Source: Burkholderia dolosa
Lineage (GTDB): Bacteria; Pseudomonadota; Gammaproteobacteria; Burkholderiales; Burkholderiaceae
DNA length: 36,303 nt
Reading direction: 5' to 3'
Assembly (NCBI RefSeq): GCF_902499135.1
Contig: NZ_CABVPR010000062.1
Span: 1 to 36,303, forward strand
Both the position numbers and the translations under genes were made by a program. Below, piece by piece: positions 8,469 to 15,700 of this stretch. How positions within the stretch are numbered: position 1 is the stretch's first letter; every line of letters begins with the position of its first letter. The notes below the pieces were generated by a model, which saw only the letters and a program-made list of their open reading frames with translations, made no database searches and was not told the origin of the DNA.

Positions 8469-8941
8469 ATGCCGCCCGCGCGGCGCGCCGGCACCGTCGT
8501 TCGTCGGTCGACGTGCGCGCGCCGCTGCGTTCGATATCTGCAGCGATCCCGCGATGCAATGACGAATCGCGCGCGCGAAATGCGCGTGTCACGATCGCCG
8601 GCGATGCTGCGCGGTTGCACGAATCGCGACGTCGGGTCGCTTTTGCGCATTCGTAAGACGGTTCGTGCCGAAGGCGTCTGACGACATTGGACGGCCGCGA
8701 TGCACGCGTAAAAATGTAAAGCTAGGGTTTTCACCGGCAAATGCCGGAAACGCCCGCCGCGTAAGCGTTTTCAGGCACCGTGTAACCGTTTGGTGAACCG
8801 CCGCGTTGCGTCGATCATACGACGACCGACTGCAGATATTGGGAAACAATTGGTAATCCGTCAGAATTGCGCCGGCATGTACTCGCACATGTGTCACAAG
8901 ACCACACCAGAAAAGAATCATTCTTTGAGGACGGAGAATCA
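8469..8941. promoter_or_regulatory. Porin upstream region with short dyads
   Basis: 473 bases without a convincing gene. The half nearer the porin (from about 8700) is clearly more AT-rich and probably holds promoter and regulator sites. Visible elements are a perfect palindrome CCGGCA-AA-TGCCGG at 8734-8747, AAACGC at 8749-8754 paired with GCGTTT 11 bases on, and a TTGGTA at 8850-8855 that could be a -35 box but lacks a convincing -10. The porin ribosome binding site GGAG is at 8933-8936. The first half (8469-8690) shows nothing I can name. Confidence 0.35.
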
Positions 8942-10141
8942 ATGAAAAAGCGCGTCGCTTTTGCCATGACGGCAGTGGGTCTCGCAGCCGCTACCGCAGC
9001 CCACGCTCAGAGCAGCGTGACCCTGTACGGTATCGTCGATAACGCAATCGCCTACCAGAACAACGCGGCGCCGTCGACCGGCGCGACGACCGGCGGCCAT
9101 TCGAAAGTCTCGATGGGCACCGGCATCTGGGCCGGCAGCCGCTTCGGCCTGAAGGGCAGTGAAGATCTGGGTGGCGGCACGAAGGCGATCTTCCAGTTGG
9201 AAGCGGGCTTCAACGCGAACAACGGCGCATCGCAATGGGCGGGCGGCATCTTCACGCGTCAGGCATGGGTCGGTATGACGAACCCGGTCTACGGTACGCT
9301 GACGGCCGGCCGTCAGTACACCGCGTACTACACGCTGCTGTCGCCGTACAGCCCGACGACGTGGCTGACGGGCGCATACGGCGCGCACCCGGGCGATATC
9401 GATTCGCTGGATACCAGCTACCGCGCGAACAACTCGCTCGTCTACATGTCGCCGAAGTTCTACGGCTTCACGGTCGGCGGTTCGTACTCGTTCGGCGGCG
9501 TGCCGGGCAGCGTGAACCGCGGCTCGACGTGGAGCGCGGCGATCCAGTACCTGAACGGCCCGGCAGGCATCGCGGTCGGCTACCAGCGCGTCAACAACTC
9601 GACGCTCGGCGGCGGCGCGTGGGGCGACAACTCGACGGTCACGAGCGGCGGCCAGCCGGCCGTGTCGGCGATCAACAACGGTTACTCGACCGCACAATCG
9701 CAGCAGCGCCTCGGCGTGACGGCCGGCTATCAGTTCACGCCGGCTTGGGACGTGTCCGTGTCGTACACGAACGTCCAGTACATCCCGGGCGTGGGTTCGT
9801 CGTTCCGCAACACGGCGATCTTCAACACGGCAGGCGCCGTGCTGCACTGGAAGGCAGCGCCGCAGTGGGACTTCGCAGCGGGCTACTCGTACACGGCGGC
9901 AACGCAGTCGAACGGCATCACGAGCTCGGCCAAGTACCATCAGGTCACGCTGTCGCAGTACTACAGCCTGTCGAAGCGCACGGGCCTGTACGCGCTCGAG
10001 GCTTACCAGCACGCGAGCGGCAATACGCTGAGCAAGCTCGGTATCGTGCAGGCAGCGACGACCCAGATCGGCGACGGCGTGGCAGCAGGTGCCGGCCAGA
10101 ACCAGATCGCGGTCGGCGTCGGCATGATCCACCGCTTCTGA
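8942..10141 (+). CDS. Gram-negative trimeric porin (beta-proteobacterial OpcP/Omp38 type)
   Basis: 399 residues. A Sec signal peptide is clear: MKKR, hydrophobic core, cleavage after AHA at residue 22, mature start QSSVTLYGIVD. This opening, the GSRFGLKGSEDLGGGTKAIFQ segment (about 65-85), the FTRQAWVGM and GTLTAGRQY strands, and the C-terminal IAVGVGMIHRF ending in Phe are hallmarks of the 16-stranded general diffusion porins of Burkholderia and relatives. The terminal Phe is the outer-membrane assembly signal. Codon use is more restricted than in neighbouring genes, with many AAC, GGC, TAC and ACG codons, which suggests strong expression. Ribosome binding site GGAG is 5 bases before the ATG. 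It is monocistronic, ending in a strong terminator. Confidence 0.95.
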   Translation: MKKRVAFAMTAVGLAAATAAHAQSSVTLYGIVDNAIAYQNNAAPSTGATTGGHSKVSMGTGIWAGSRFGLKGSEDLGGGTKAIFQLEAGFNANNGASQWAGGIFTRQAWVGMTNPVYGTLTAGRQYTAYYTLLSPYSPTTWLTGAYGAHPGDIDSLDTSYRANNSLVYMSPKFYGFTVGGSYSFGGVPGSVNRGSTWSAAIQYLNGPAGIAVGYQRVNNSTLGGGAWGDNSTVTSGGQPAVSAINNGYSTAQSQQRLGVTAGYQFTPAWDVSVSYTNVQYIPGVGSSFRNTAIFNTAGAVLHWKAAPQWDFAAGYSYTAATQSNGITSSAKYHQVTLSQYYSLSKRTGLYALEAYQHASGNTLSKLGIVQAATTQIGDGVAAGAGQNQIAVGVGMIHRF

Positions 10142-10186
10142 ACGTCGCGCGGCGCGCACGCGCTGCTTCCGGCGAGCGGTATGAAG

Positions 10187-10211
10187 AAACCGGCCTTCGG
10201 GCCGGTTTTTT
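10187..10211 (+). terminator. Rho-independent terminator of the porin gene
   Basis: A 9-bp perfect stem AAACCGGCC/GGCCGGTTT encloses a TTCG tetraloop (10196-10199) and is followed by an unbroken T run to 10211. It lies 45 bases after the porin stop. On the opposite strand the hairpin is followed by TTTCTTC, so it may weakly terminate the convergent cupin transcript too. Confidence 0.92.
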
Positions 10212-10243
10212 CGTTTACGTCGATGATTTCCCGACGCTCGGCA

Positions 10244-10669
10244 TCACCGATCGAGCGGCGATTTCAGCGGATCGTGCTCGCCGGTCAGCCCGAACACGAC
10301 GATCTGCGCGGGCTCGGTATCGCTCGCGTTGCGCGACACCTGGTGGCGCGAGCCGGGCGGCTCGTACCAGCCTTCGCCGGCGCGGTAGCGCTGCACCGGT
10401 CCGCCGTTTATCTGCGACAGCACTTCGCCTTTCGACACGACCGCGAACACCGAGCCGAGATGCCGGTGCGGTTCGGACGCCTGGCCGGGCGCGTAGTCGA
10501 CGGTCGCGACGACCGCGAGCTTGCCCGGCGCTTCGGGCACGGCCTGCCGCATGATCGGATGCGCGGCATCGCCGGCGTCGTGCGCATGGGCGGCGGCCGG
10601 CACGACGATGCCGAGCGCGAGCGACGCAGCCAGCATCGTGCGGCGAAGAAGGGCGCGCGGATACAGCAT
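10244..10669 (-). CDS. Exported cupin-domain protein
   Basis: 141 residues. The N-terminus (MLYPRALLRRTMLAASLALG then VVPAAAHAHDAG) looks like a Sec signal peptide with cleavage near AHA, so the protein is probably periplasmic. A single small cupin barrel follows: PHRHLGSVFAVVSKGEVL with two metal-ligand His (about 75-77), and PPGSRHQVSRN with a further His. The function is unknown; related proteins bind a metal and may act on small molecules. AAGGCGG is about 6 bases upstream of the ATG. It starts 11 bases after the AhpD-like gene stop, so the two are probably cotranscribed. Confidence 0.85.
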   Translation of the reverse strand: MLYPRALLRRTMLAASLALGIVVPAAAHAHDAGDAAHPIMRQAVPEAPGKLAVVATVDYAPGQASEPHRHLGSVFAVVSKGEVLSQINGGPVQRYRAGEGWYEPPGSRHQVSRNASDTEPAQIVVFGLTGEHDPLKSPLDR

Positions 10670-10679
10670 CGCGGCCGCC

Positions 10680-11117
10680 TTATTCCGGCAGTTTGCGGAA
10701 AGCGATCGCGAAGCGGTTCCACGCATTGATCGTCGCGATCAGCAGCGACAGATCGAACAGCTCTTCGTCGCTGAAATGCGGCTTCACGGCTTCCCACACC
10801 GCGTCGGGCACGTGGTTGTCGGCGATCAGCGTCAGCGCTTCGGTCCATTCGAGCGCCGCGCGTTCGCGTTCGGTAAAGAACGGCGTTTCGCGCCATACGA
10901 CGACGGCGGCCAGACGGCGCTCGGTTTCGCCGCCGTTGCGCGCGTCGGTCGTATGCATGTCGACGCAGAATGCACAGCCGTTGATCTGCGACGCGCGCAG
11001 GCGAACGAGTTCGGCGAGCGGTTTTTCGATCGTGCTCTTCGCGATGAAATCCTCGGCGTTGCGCATCACCTTGATCGCGTTCGGGCTGGCGGCATAGAAG
11101 TTCAGGCGCGGTTGCAT
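10680..11117 (-). CDS. AhpD-like carboxymuconolactone decarboxylase family protein
   Basis: 145 residues, all-helical family of alkylhydroperoxidase D-like proteins. The redox motif CAFCVDMHTTDAR (about 48-60) has the CxxC followed by His that defines the AhpD active site. The conserved ALEWTEALT and LFDLSLLIATINAWNRFAI segments follow. A peroxidase or thiol-disulfide role is likely; lactone decarboxylation is unlikely with this motif. AGAGGA precedes the ATG at 11117. It is cotranscribed with the exported cupin and lies 94 bases downstream of the MocR regulator gene, in the same direction. That makes MocR the obvious candidate regulator. Confidence 0.92.
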   Translation of the reverse strand: MQPRLNFYAASPNAIKVMRNAEDFIAKSTIEKPLAELVRLRASQINGCAFCVDMHTTDARNGGETERRLAAVVVWRETPFFTERERAALEWTEALTLIADNHVPDAVWEAVKPHFSDEELFDLSLLIATINAWNRFAIAFRKLPE

Positions 11118-11163
11118 GGCAGGTCCTCTTTCGGTTGATGCGCACGGCGGCGCGACAGGACCC

Positions 11164-11209
11164 ACTTTAGGCCGCTCACTGGCCTGCTTGAATGACCAAT
11201 TTCCGGAAA
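11164..11209 (-). promoter_or_regulatory. Candidate promoter and palindrome before the AhpD-like gene
   Basis: Between the MocR stop and the AhpD-like ATG, the minus strand shows TTCAAG (11192-11187), a 17-base spacer, and TAAAGT (11169-11164). That is a plausible weak sigma-70 promoter. Just upstream is the perfect 10-base palindrome TTTCCGGAAA (11200-11209), which could be a regulator site. Confidence 0.4.
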
Positions 11210-11211
11210 AT

Positions 11212-12702
11212 TCAGGTAACCACCGAAGCGGCCGCGCCGGTTCCGGCGCCCGCGTCGAGCAACGCCGCAAGCTTCGCGAGTGCGGCGTCGATGCGCACCG
11301 CATCGATCCCGCCGTATCCGAACAGCAGCCCCGGCCGGACCGGCACGCCGACGTGAAACGCCGAGATGCCGTACAGCCCGATATCGTGCGTGCGCGCCGC
11401 GCGCACCAGCGCGGCTTCGTCGAGCCCCGGCTTCAGGCGCGCGGCGAGATGGATGCCGGCGGTCGGCACGATCGGATCGAACCACCGCGCGAGCGCGCCG
11501 TGCAGATGCGCGAGCAGCATCTTGCGGCGCGCGGCGTAGTGCTTCTGTACGCGCCGCAGATGGCGTGCGAAGTCGCCTTCGACCATGAAGCGCGCGAGCG
11601 CGGCCTGCGTGAGCGTGCACGTGTGCCAGTCGACGATCTGCTTCGCCTTCGCGAGCGCGCCGCGCAGCGCGCGCGGCGGAATCGCATAGCCGATCCGCAG
11701 CTCCGGAAAGATCGTCTTCGAGAACGTGCCGACGTACACGACAAGACCGGTGCGATCGAGGCTCTTCAGCGATTCCACCGGCCGGCCTTCGAAGCGGAAT
11801 TCGCCGTCGTAGTCGTCCTCGATGATCGCCGCGCGACGGCGCTGCGCCCATTCGAGCAGCGCGACGCGCCGTTCGAGACTCATCGGCATGCCGAGCGGAA
11901 ACTGATGCGACGGCGTCACGTAGACGACGCGCGCGTCGTCCGGCAGCCGTTCGGTCACGATGCCTTGCGCGTCGACCGGCACGCCGACCACCGTCGCGCC
12001 GAGCGACGCGAACGCCGCGCGCGCCGGCGGATAGCCGGGATCCTCGACCGCGACGACGTCGCCGGGCCGCACGACCACGCGTGCGATCAGATCGAGCGCC
12101 TGCTGCGCGCCTTGCGTGACCAGCACGTCGTCCCAGCCGCAGGCGACCGCGCGGCTGAACGCGACATAGCGCGCGATCGCGCCGCGCAACTGCGGGTCGC
12201 CGGCCGGATCGTGATACTGGCCGCGGCCGCGCGCCTGCTGCCGCAGCGCGTGATGCAGGCAGCGCCGCCACGCGTCGAACGGGAACAGCGTCTTGTCGGT
12301 CACGCCGCCGCGGAAGTCGAAGCCCGGTGTGTGCTGCGGCGCGGGCATCGCGAGCGCGTCGGGCAGATCGTTCCACAGCGCGCGCACATCGACCGCGTCG
12401 ATGCGCGGCGTGTCCTCGACGAGCGACGGTGCGGACGTCGGCGACGCATGCGGCACGCGCGCAAGGCCGTCGGCAACGAACGTTCCGTTGCCCGCGCGCG
12501 TGTTCAGGAAGCCTTCGGCGACGAGCCGCTCGAACGCGTCGAGCGTCGTCTTGCGCGACACGCCGAGCTGCGTCGCGAGGTCGCGCGTCGATGGCAGCCG
12601 CGCGCCGCCTTCGAGGCGTCCGTCGACGATCGCGGTACGCAGTTGCCGGTAGATTTGCCCTGTCAGGTCGTGACGGCCTTCGATGCGGATCGCGATGTCC
12701 AT
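11212..12702 (-). CDS. MocR/PdxR-type regulator (GntR DNA-binding domain fused to aminotransferase fold)
   Basis: 496 residues. The N-terminal GntR winged helix spans about 8-75 (LTGQIYRQLRTAIVDGRL, then LATQLGVSRKTTLDAFERL). It is joined by a linker to a fold-type I aminotransferase domain (about 115-490). PLP-site features are GAQQALDLIARVVV, EDPGYPPARAAF, IIEDDYDGEFRF and the Schiff-base Lys in TFSKTIFPELRIGY (about 330). All look intact, so PLP is probably bound as a sensor. It has MocR length and order. The start at 12702 follows an AAGG. It lies upstream of and in line with the AhpD-like and cupin genes, which are not vitamin B6 genes, so its effector is open. Confidence 0.93.
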   Translation of the reverse strand: MDIAIRIEGRHDLTGQIYRQLRTAIVDGRLEGGARLPSTRDLATQLGVSRKTTLDAFERLVAEGFLNTRAGNGTFVADGLARVPHASPTSAPSLVEDTPRIDAVDVRALWNDLPDALAMPAPQHTPGFDFRGGVTDKTLFPFDAWRRCLHHALRQQARGRGQYHDPAGDPQLRGAIARYVAFSRAVACGWDDVLVTQGAQQALDLIARVVVRPGDVVAVEDPGYPPARAAFASLGATVVGVPVDAQGIVTERLPDDARVVYVTPSHQFPLGMPMSLERRVALLEWAQRRRAAIIEDDYDGEFRFEGRPVESLKSLDRTGLVVYVGTFSKTIFPELRIGYAIPPRALRGALAKAKQIVDWHTCTLTQAALARFMVEGDFARHLRRVQKHYAARRKMLLAHLHGALARWFDPIVPTAGIHLAARLKPGLDEAALVRAARTHDIGLYGISAFHVGVPVRPGLLFGYGGIDAVRIDAALAKLAALLDAGAGTGAAASVVT

Positions 12703-12791
12703 TGCAGTGGCTACCTTCAGCGTGGTGTTTTTGTGCCGACGAGGATACCGCAACGGCGTTGCCGGGCGGGCAGCCGCGGAACGGCGCGCGG

Positions 12792-13243
12792 CTATCGCGG
12801 CGTGCTGTCGTCGATTGTGTCGTCGCCGGCGCGCAATTGCGCGACCGTCAGTCCCGAAAACGTCGCTCGGCCTCGCTGCGCGAATACCGCGACGCGGTCC
12901 GCATCGCGCGGCGGAAACTTCAGATGGGTGAACGCGACGCGACCGCCGTTCGCGAACGCTTCGCCCGACCCGAGATCGACGACGATTTCGAGCAGCCGCG
13001 GCCGGCTGCGCTCGAGCGGAAGAGCAACAACGTGCTCGCGGCTTGGCCCGACCTCGCTGCGAATACCGAGACGCGGTCCACATCGCCCGGCGGAAACATC
13101 AGATCGGTGAACGCGACGCGACCGCCGTTCGGGAACGCTTCGACCAACCCGCGATCGACGACGATTTCGAGCAGCCGCGGCCGGCCGCGCTCGAGCGCAA
13201 GAACAACGACGTGCTGGCGACCGAGCCCGACTAGGCGCCGCAA
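12792..13243 (-). pseudogene. Relic of a GH32 glycoside hydrolase C-terminus, duplicated in tandem
   Basis: Two related translations occur on the minus strand in different frames. The upstream copy (13243 to about 13052) reads LLEIVVDRGLVEAFPNGG, then RVAFTDLMFPPGDVDRVSVF. The downstream copy (about 13050 to the TAG at 12794-12792) reads LLEIVVDLGSGEAFANGG, RVAFTHLKFPPRDADRVAVF, then AQRGRATFSGLTVAQLRAGD. Both match the VDRSxVExFxNxG signature and following strands of the C-terminal beta-sandwich of family GH32 (levanases, inulinases, sucrose hydrolases). The five-bladed catalytic domain is absent. The second copy lost the conserved R-S-x-V of the motif. The duplication offset (179 bases, not a multiple of three) and a two-base deletion in the upstream copy break the frame. 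This is a decayed gene end, not a working enzyme. Confidence 0.7.
12871..13231. repeat. Two tandem direct repeats of about 180 bases
   Basis: Copy 1 (12871 to about 13051) and copy 2 (about 13052 to 13231) align across their whole length, offset 179 bases for most of it, with scattered substitutions. Copy 2 lacks a CG present in copy 1 (GCTGCGCGAATACC against GCTGCGAATACC). Shared anchors include AACGCGACGCGACCGCCGTT and ACGATTTCGAGCAGCCGCGG. The repeats are the duplicated 3' end of the GH32 relic. Confidence 0.9.
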
Positions 13244-13290
13244 AACGCGAATGACGTACGCAATACGCCCGCCGCCTCGTCTTCCCGAAA

Positions 13291-13311
13291 AGCCCTGCCG
13301 ACGGCAGGGCT
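13291..13311 (-). terminator. Minus-strand terminator-like hairpin with no gene in front of it
   Basis: AGCCCTGCC (13291-13299) and GGCAGGGCT (13303-13311) form a perfect 9-bp stem with a 3-base loop. On the minus strand the stem is followed directly by TTTTC, as in an intrinsic terminator; on the plus strand no T run follows. No minus-strand gene exists between this hairpin and the DJ-1 gene, so what it would terminate is missing. Confidence 0.55.
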
Positions 13312-13325
13312 GAACGCGCGTTTAC

Positions 13326-13340
13326 TAGACGACCGGTCTA
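13326..13340. promoter_or_regulatory. TetR/NemR-like operator, copy 1
   Basis: TAGACGACCGGTCTA: inverted repeat TAGAC-N5-GTCTA. It resembles the TAGAC...GTCTA operators of TetR-family electrophile sensors such as NemR. It is nearly identical to a second site 154 bases downstream. No tetR-type gene is in the window. Confidence 0.6.
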
Positions 13341-13479
13341 ATCGACGGATATCATCCGTTGCCATAAAAGCGACGACGCCTCGCGGCTCGCGCGCCGCGG
13401 CACGTCAGCGACCGAATTGCGAGTCGTGCCGCGCAGCGCATCGTGCAACGAGACGCCGTCGTTTTTTCGGGCTGCGTTC

Positions 13480-13494
13480 TAGACGACTGGTCTA
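13480..13494. promoter_or_regulatory. TetR/NemR-like operator, copy 2
   Basis: TAGACGACTGGTCTA differs from copy 1 at one position and shares flanking AAT on the right. It lies 140 bases before the DJ-1 start codon and overlaps a TAATAG (13493-13498) that could be a -10 box, so binding would block transcription of the DJ-1/Old Yellow Enzyme genes. Confidence 0.6.
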
Positions 13495-13633
13495 ATAGGT
13501 GCGTCGAGTATTTGTCGCGAAGCGGGCCGCACGTTGCCGCGCGATATCGGACTAACCGACAGGCGTGCCGCGGCCGCCGGCTTCATCGACGCGTCGCGGC
13601 CCGTTTTTCCCTATTTCGAAGGAGTGTCCGATC

Positions 13634-14320
13634 ATGAAGATTCTCGTCGTCCTGACGTCGCACGACACGCTCGGCGACACCGGCAAGAAGACCGGCTTCT
13701 GGCTCGAGGAACTGGCCGCGCCGTACTACGCGTTCAAGGATGCGGGCGTCGAGCTGACACTCGCGTCGCCGAAGGGCGGCCAGCCGCCGCTCGATCCGAA
13801 GAGCAGCGACCCGGCCGCGCAGACCGACGCGACGCGCCGCTTCGACGCCGATGCGGCGGCCAAGGCCGAGCTTGCAGCCACGCGCAAGCTGGCCGACGTG
13901 TCGATCGACGACTACGACGCGGTGTTCTATCCGGGCGGCCACGGCCCGCTGTGGGATCTCGCCGAAGATCTGCACTCGATCGCGCTGATCGAACGCGCGC
14001 TGTCGGCCGGCAAGCCGGTCGCGGCCGTATGCCACGCGCCCGGCGTGCTGCGTCACGTGAAGGATCCGAAGACCGGCGAGTCGGTCGTGCGCGGCAAGCG
14101 CGTGACCGGCTTCACGAACAGCGAGGAAGCGGCCGTCGAGCTGACCGAAGTCGTGCCGTTCCTCGTCGAGGACATGCTGAAGACCAACGGCGCGCAGTTC
14201 GAACGCAGCGCCGACTGGGCGCCGCACGTCGTGACCGACGGTCTGCTGATCACCGGGCAGAACCCCGCGTCGTCGGAGCCGGCCGCCGAGGCGCTGCTCG
14301 CGAAGCTCGGCCGCCGGTAA
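13634..14320 (+). CDS. DJ-1/PfpI family protein (Hsp31-like class I glutamine amidotransferase fold)
   Basis: 228 residues. The nucleophile elbow AVCHAPG (Cys about 133, followed by His) and the acidic partner in GFWLEELAAPYYAF (Glu about 24) are the DJ-1 superfamily catalytic pattern. The FYPGGHGPLWDL segment (about 97-108) is also typical of the Hsp31/YDR533C branch. Members degrade methylglyoxal or other reactive carbonyls (glyoxalase III) or act as chaperones. The start at 13634 is fixed by AAGGAGTG just upstream. It lies 131 bases before an Old Yellow Enzyme gene in the same direction and behind twin TetR-like operators. This arrangement parallels the electrophile-responsive nemRA-gloA genes of E. 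coli in function. Confidence 0.9.
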   Translation: MKILVVLTSHDTLGDTGKKTGFWLEELAAPYYAFKDAGVELTLASPKGGQPPLDPKSSDPAAQTDATRRFDADAAAKAELAATRKLADVSIDDYDAVFYPGGHGPLWDLAEDLHSIALIERALSAGKPVAAVCHAPGVLRHVKDPKTGESVVRGKRVTGFTNSEEAAVELTEVVPFLVEDMLKTNGAQFERSADWAPHVVTDGLLITGQNPASSEPAAEALLAKLGRR

Positions 14321-14451
14321 GCCGGCGCCGCCTGTTCGTTTCGTTTCCGTCGCCGGACGCAGTCGGTCCGGCGGCGGTCCCATCGTTCCGCAGCGTGTGT
14401 CGCGCGGCGGATCGCATCGTGTTTTTGCAGAACCAAGCAAAGGAGTGGTGG

Positions 14452-15561
14452 ATGTCTGCCCTGTTCGAACCGTTCAAACTCAAGGATGTCACGCTGCGCA
14501 ACCGCATCGCGGTGCCGCCGATGTGCCAGTACGTCGCCGAAGACGGCGTCGTCAACGACTGGCATCACGTGCATCTGGCCGGCATCGCGCGCGGCGGCGC
14601 GGGCCTCGTGATCGCGGAGGCGACGGCCGTGTCGCCGGAAGGCCGCATCACGCCGGGCTGCGCAGGGCTGTGGAACGACGCGCAAGCCGAAGCGTTCGCG
14701 CCGTCGGTCGCCGCGATCAAGGCGGCGGGCGCGGTGCCCGGCATCCAGATCGCGCATGCGGGCCGCAAGGCGAGCGCAAATCGTCCGTGGGAAGGCGACG
14801 ATCACATTGCCGAAGGCGACCCGCGCGGCTGGCAGACCATCGCGCCGTCGGCCGTGCCGTTCGGCGCGCATCTGCCGAAGGTGCCGCGCGCGATGACGCG
14901 CGACGACATCGCGCGCGTGCAGGCCGACTTCGTCGCCGCCGCGAAGCGCGCGCGCGATCTCGGTTTCGAATGGCTCGAGCTGCACTTCGCGCACGGCTAT
15001 CTCGCGCAGAGCTTCTTCTCCGTGCATTCGAACCGGCGCGACGACGAATACGGCGGCTCGGCCGAGAATCGCGGCCGCTTCCTCGTCGACACGCTCGCGG
15101 CCGTCCGCAAGGTCTGGCCCGAGCATCTGCCGCTGACTGCGCGTCTCGGCGTGATCGAATACGACGGCCGCGACGAAGAGACGCTCGCCGAATCGATCGA
15201 GCTCACGAAGCGGATGAAGCAGGAAGGGCTCGACATGCTCAGCGTGTCGGTCGGCTTCTCGACGCCCGACGCGCAGATTCCGTGGGGGCCGGCGTTCCTC
15301 GCGCCGATCGCGGAACGCGTACGCCGCGAGGCCGGCTTGCCGGTGTCGTCCGCGTGGGGAATCGATACGCCGCAACTGGCCAATCGCGTCGTCGCCGAGC
15401 AGCAGCTCGATCTCGTGATGGTCGGCCGCGCGCATCTCGCCGATCCGCACTGGCCGTACTACGCGGCCAAGCAGCTGGGCGTCGAGCGTCCGTCGTGGAC
15501 GCTGCCCGCACCTTACGCGCACTGGCTCGAGCGCTATCGCGTCGCCGACAAGGCGGCCTGA
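14452..15561 (+). CDS. Old Yellow Enzyme family NAD(P)H:flavin oxidoreductase (YqjM/XenA class)
   Basis: 369 residues, FMN-dependent TIM barrel that reduces activated C=C bonds and nitro compounds. The thermophilic-like class is shown by RIAVPPMCQY with its redox-tuning Cys (about 26), IAHAGRKAS (His about 103), LHFAHGYLAQSFFS with NRRDDEYGGS (about 180-205), and VMVGRAHLADPHW near the C-terminus. AAAGGAG (14439-14445) precedes the ATG. It is downstream of the DJ-1 gene and probably cotranscribed, giving an electrophile or quinone detoxification pair. Transcription should stop at the strong hairpin at 15635-15682. Confidence 0.93.
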   Translation: MSALFEPFKLKDVTLRNRIAVPPMCQYVAEDGVVNDWHHVHLAGIARGGAGLVIAEATAVSPEGRITPGCAGLWNDAQAEAFAPSVAAIKAAGAVPGIQIAHAGRKASANRPWEGDDHIAEGDPRGWQTIAPSAVPFGAHLPKVPRAMTRDDIARVQADFVAAAKRARDLGFEWLELHFAHGYLAQSFFSVHSNRRDDEYGGSAENRGRFLVDTLAAVRKVWPEHLPLTARLGVIEYDGRDEETLAESIELTKRMKQEGLDMLSVSVGFSTPDAQIPWGPAFLAPIAERVRREAGLPVSSAWGIDTPQLANRVVAEQQLDLVMVGRAHLADPHWPYYAAKQLGVERPSWTLPAPYAHWLERYRVADKAA

Positions 15562-15609
15562 GCGCAGGGCAGCGCGGTCGCGGCTTCGTCGGACGAGCCG
15601 CGGCCGCGC

Positions 15610-15637
15610 GTGCCGTGGCGGCGCCGATGGATAGAAT
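15610..15637 (+). promoter_or_regulatory. Candidate promoter of the AI-2E family gene
   Basis: TAGAAT at 15632-15637 is a good sigma-70 -10 box; the -35 region (about 15610-15615, GTGCCG) is poor. The box overlaps the first bases of the terminator stem, so a transcript from it would begin inside the 5' arm and could not form the complete terminator. The same GATAGAATG string recurs before the Lrp gene at 34506. Confidence 0.4.
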
Positions 15638-15682
15638 GGCGGTTCGCGCCGGCTTTCGGCCGGTACGAACCGCCATTTTTTT
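15635..15682 (+). terminator. Strong terminator after the Old Yellow Enzyme gene
   Basis: Outer arms AATGGCGGTTCG (15635-15646) and CGAACCGCCATT (15666-15677) pair perfectly over 12 bp. An inner CCGGC/GGCCGG stem closes around a short loop. The 3' arm runs into seven consecutive Ts (15676-15682). It sits 73 bases after the stop codon and only 18 bases before the next gene's ATG. Confidence 0.9.
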
Positions 15683-15700
15683 CATTCAGACAGAGGTGTC

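Noticed and set aside
12871-13231. Direct repeats as a CRISPR array or mobile-element ends
   Set aside because: There are only two units of about 180 bases with no spacers, and they translate as a duplicated protein domain; no transposase is nearby.
12327-13313. Long plus-strand open frames opposite the MocR gene and the GH32 relic
   Set aside because: Translations are low-complexity Arg-rich shadows of the minus-strand coding sequence.
13396-13433. Inverted repeat with a 20-base loop, followed at 13462 by a T run, as a plus-strand terminator
   Set aside because: The T run is 28 bases beyond the stem, and no plus-strand gene precedes it.
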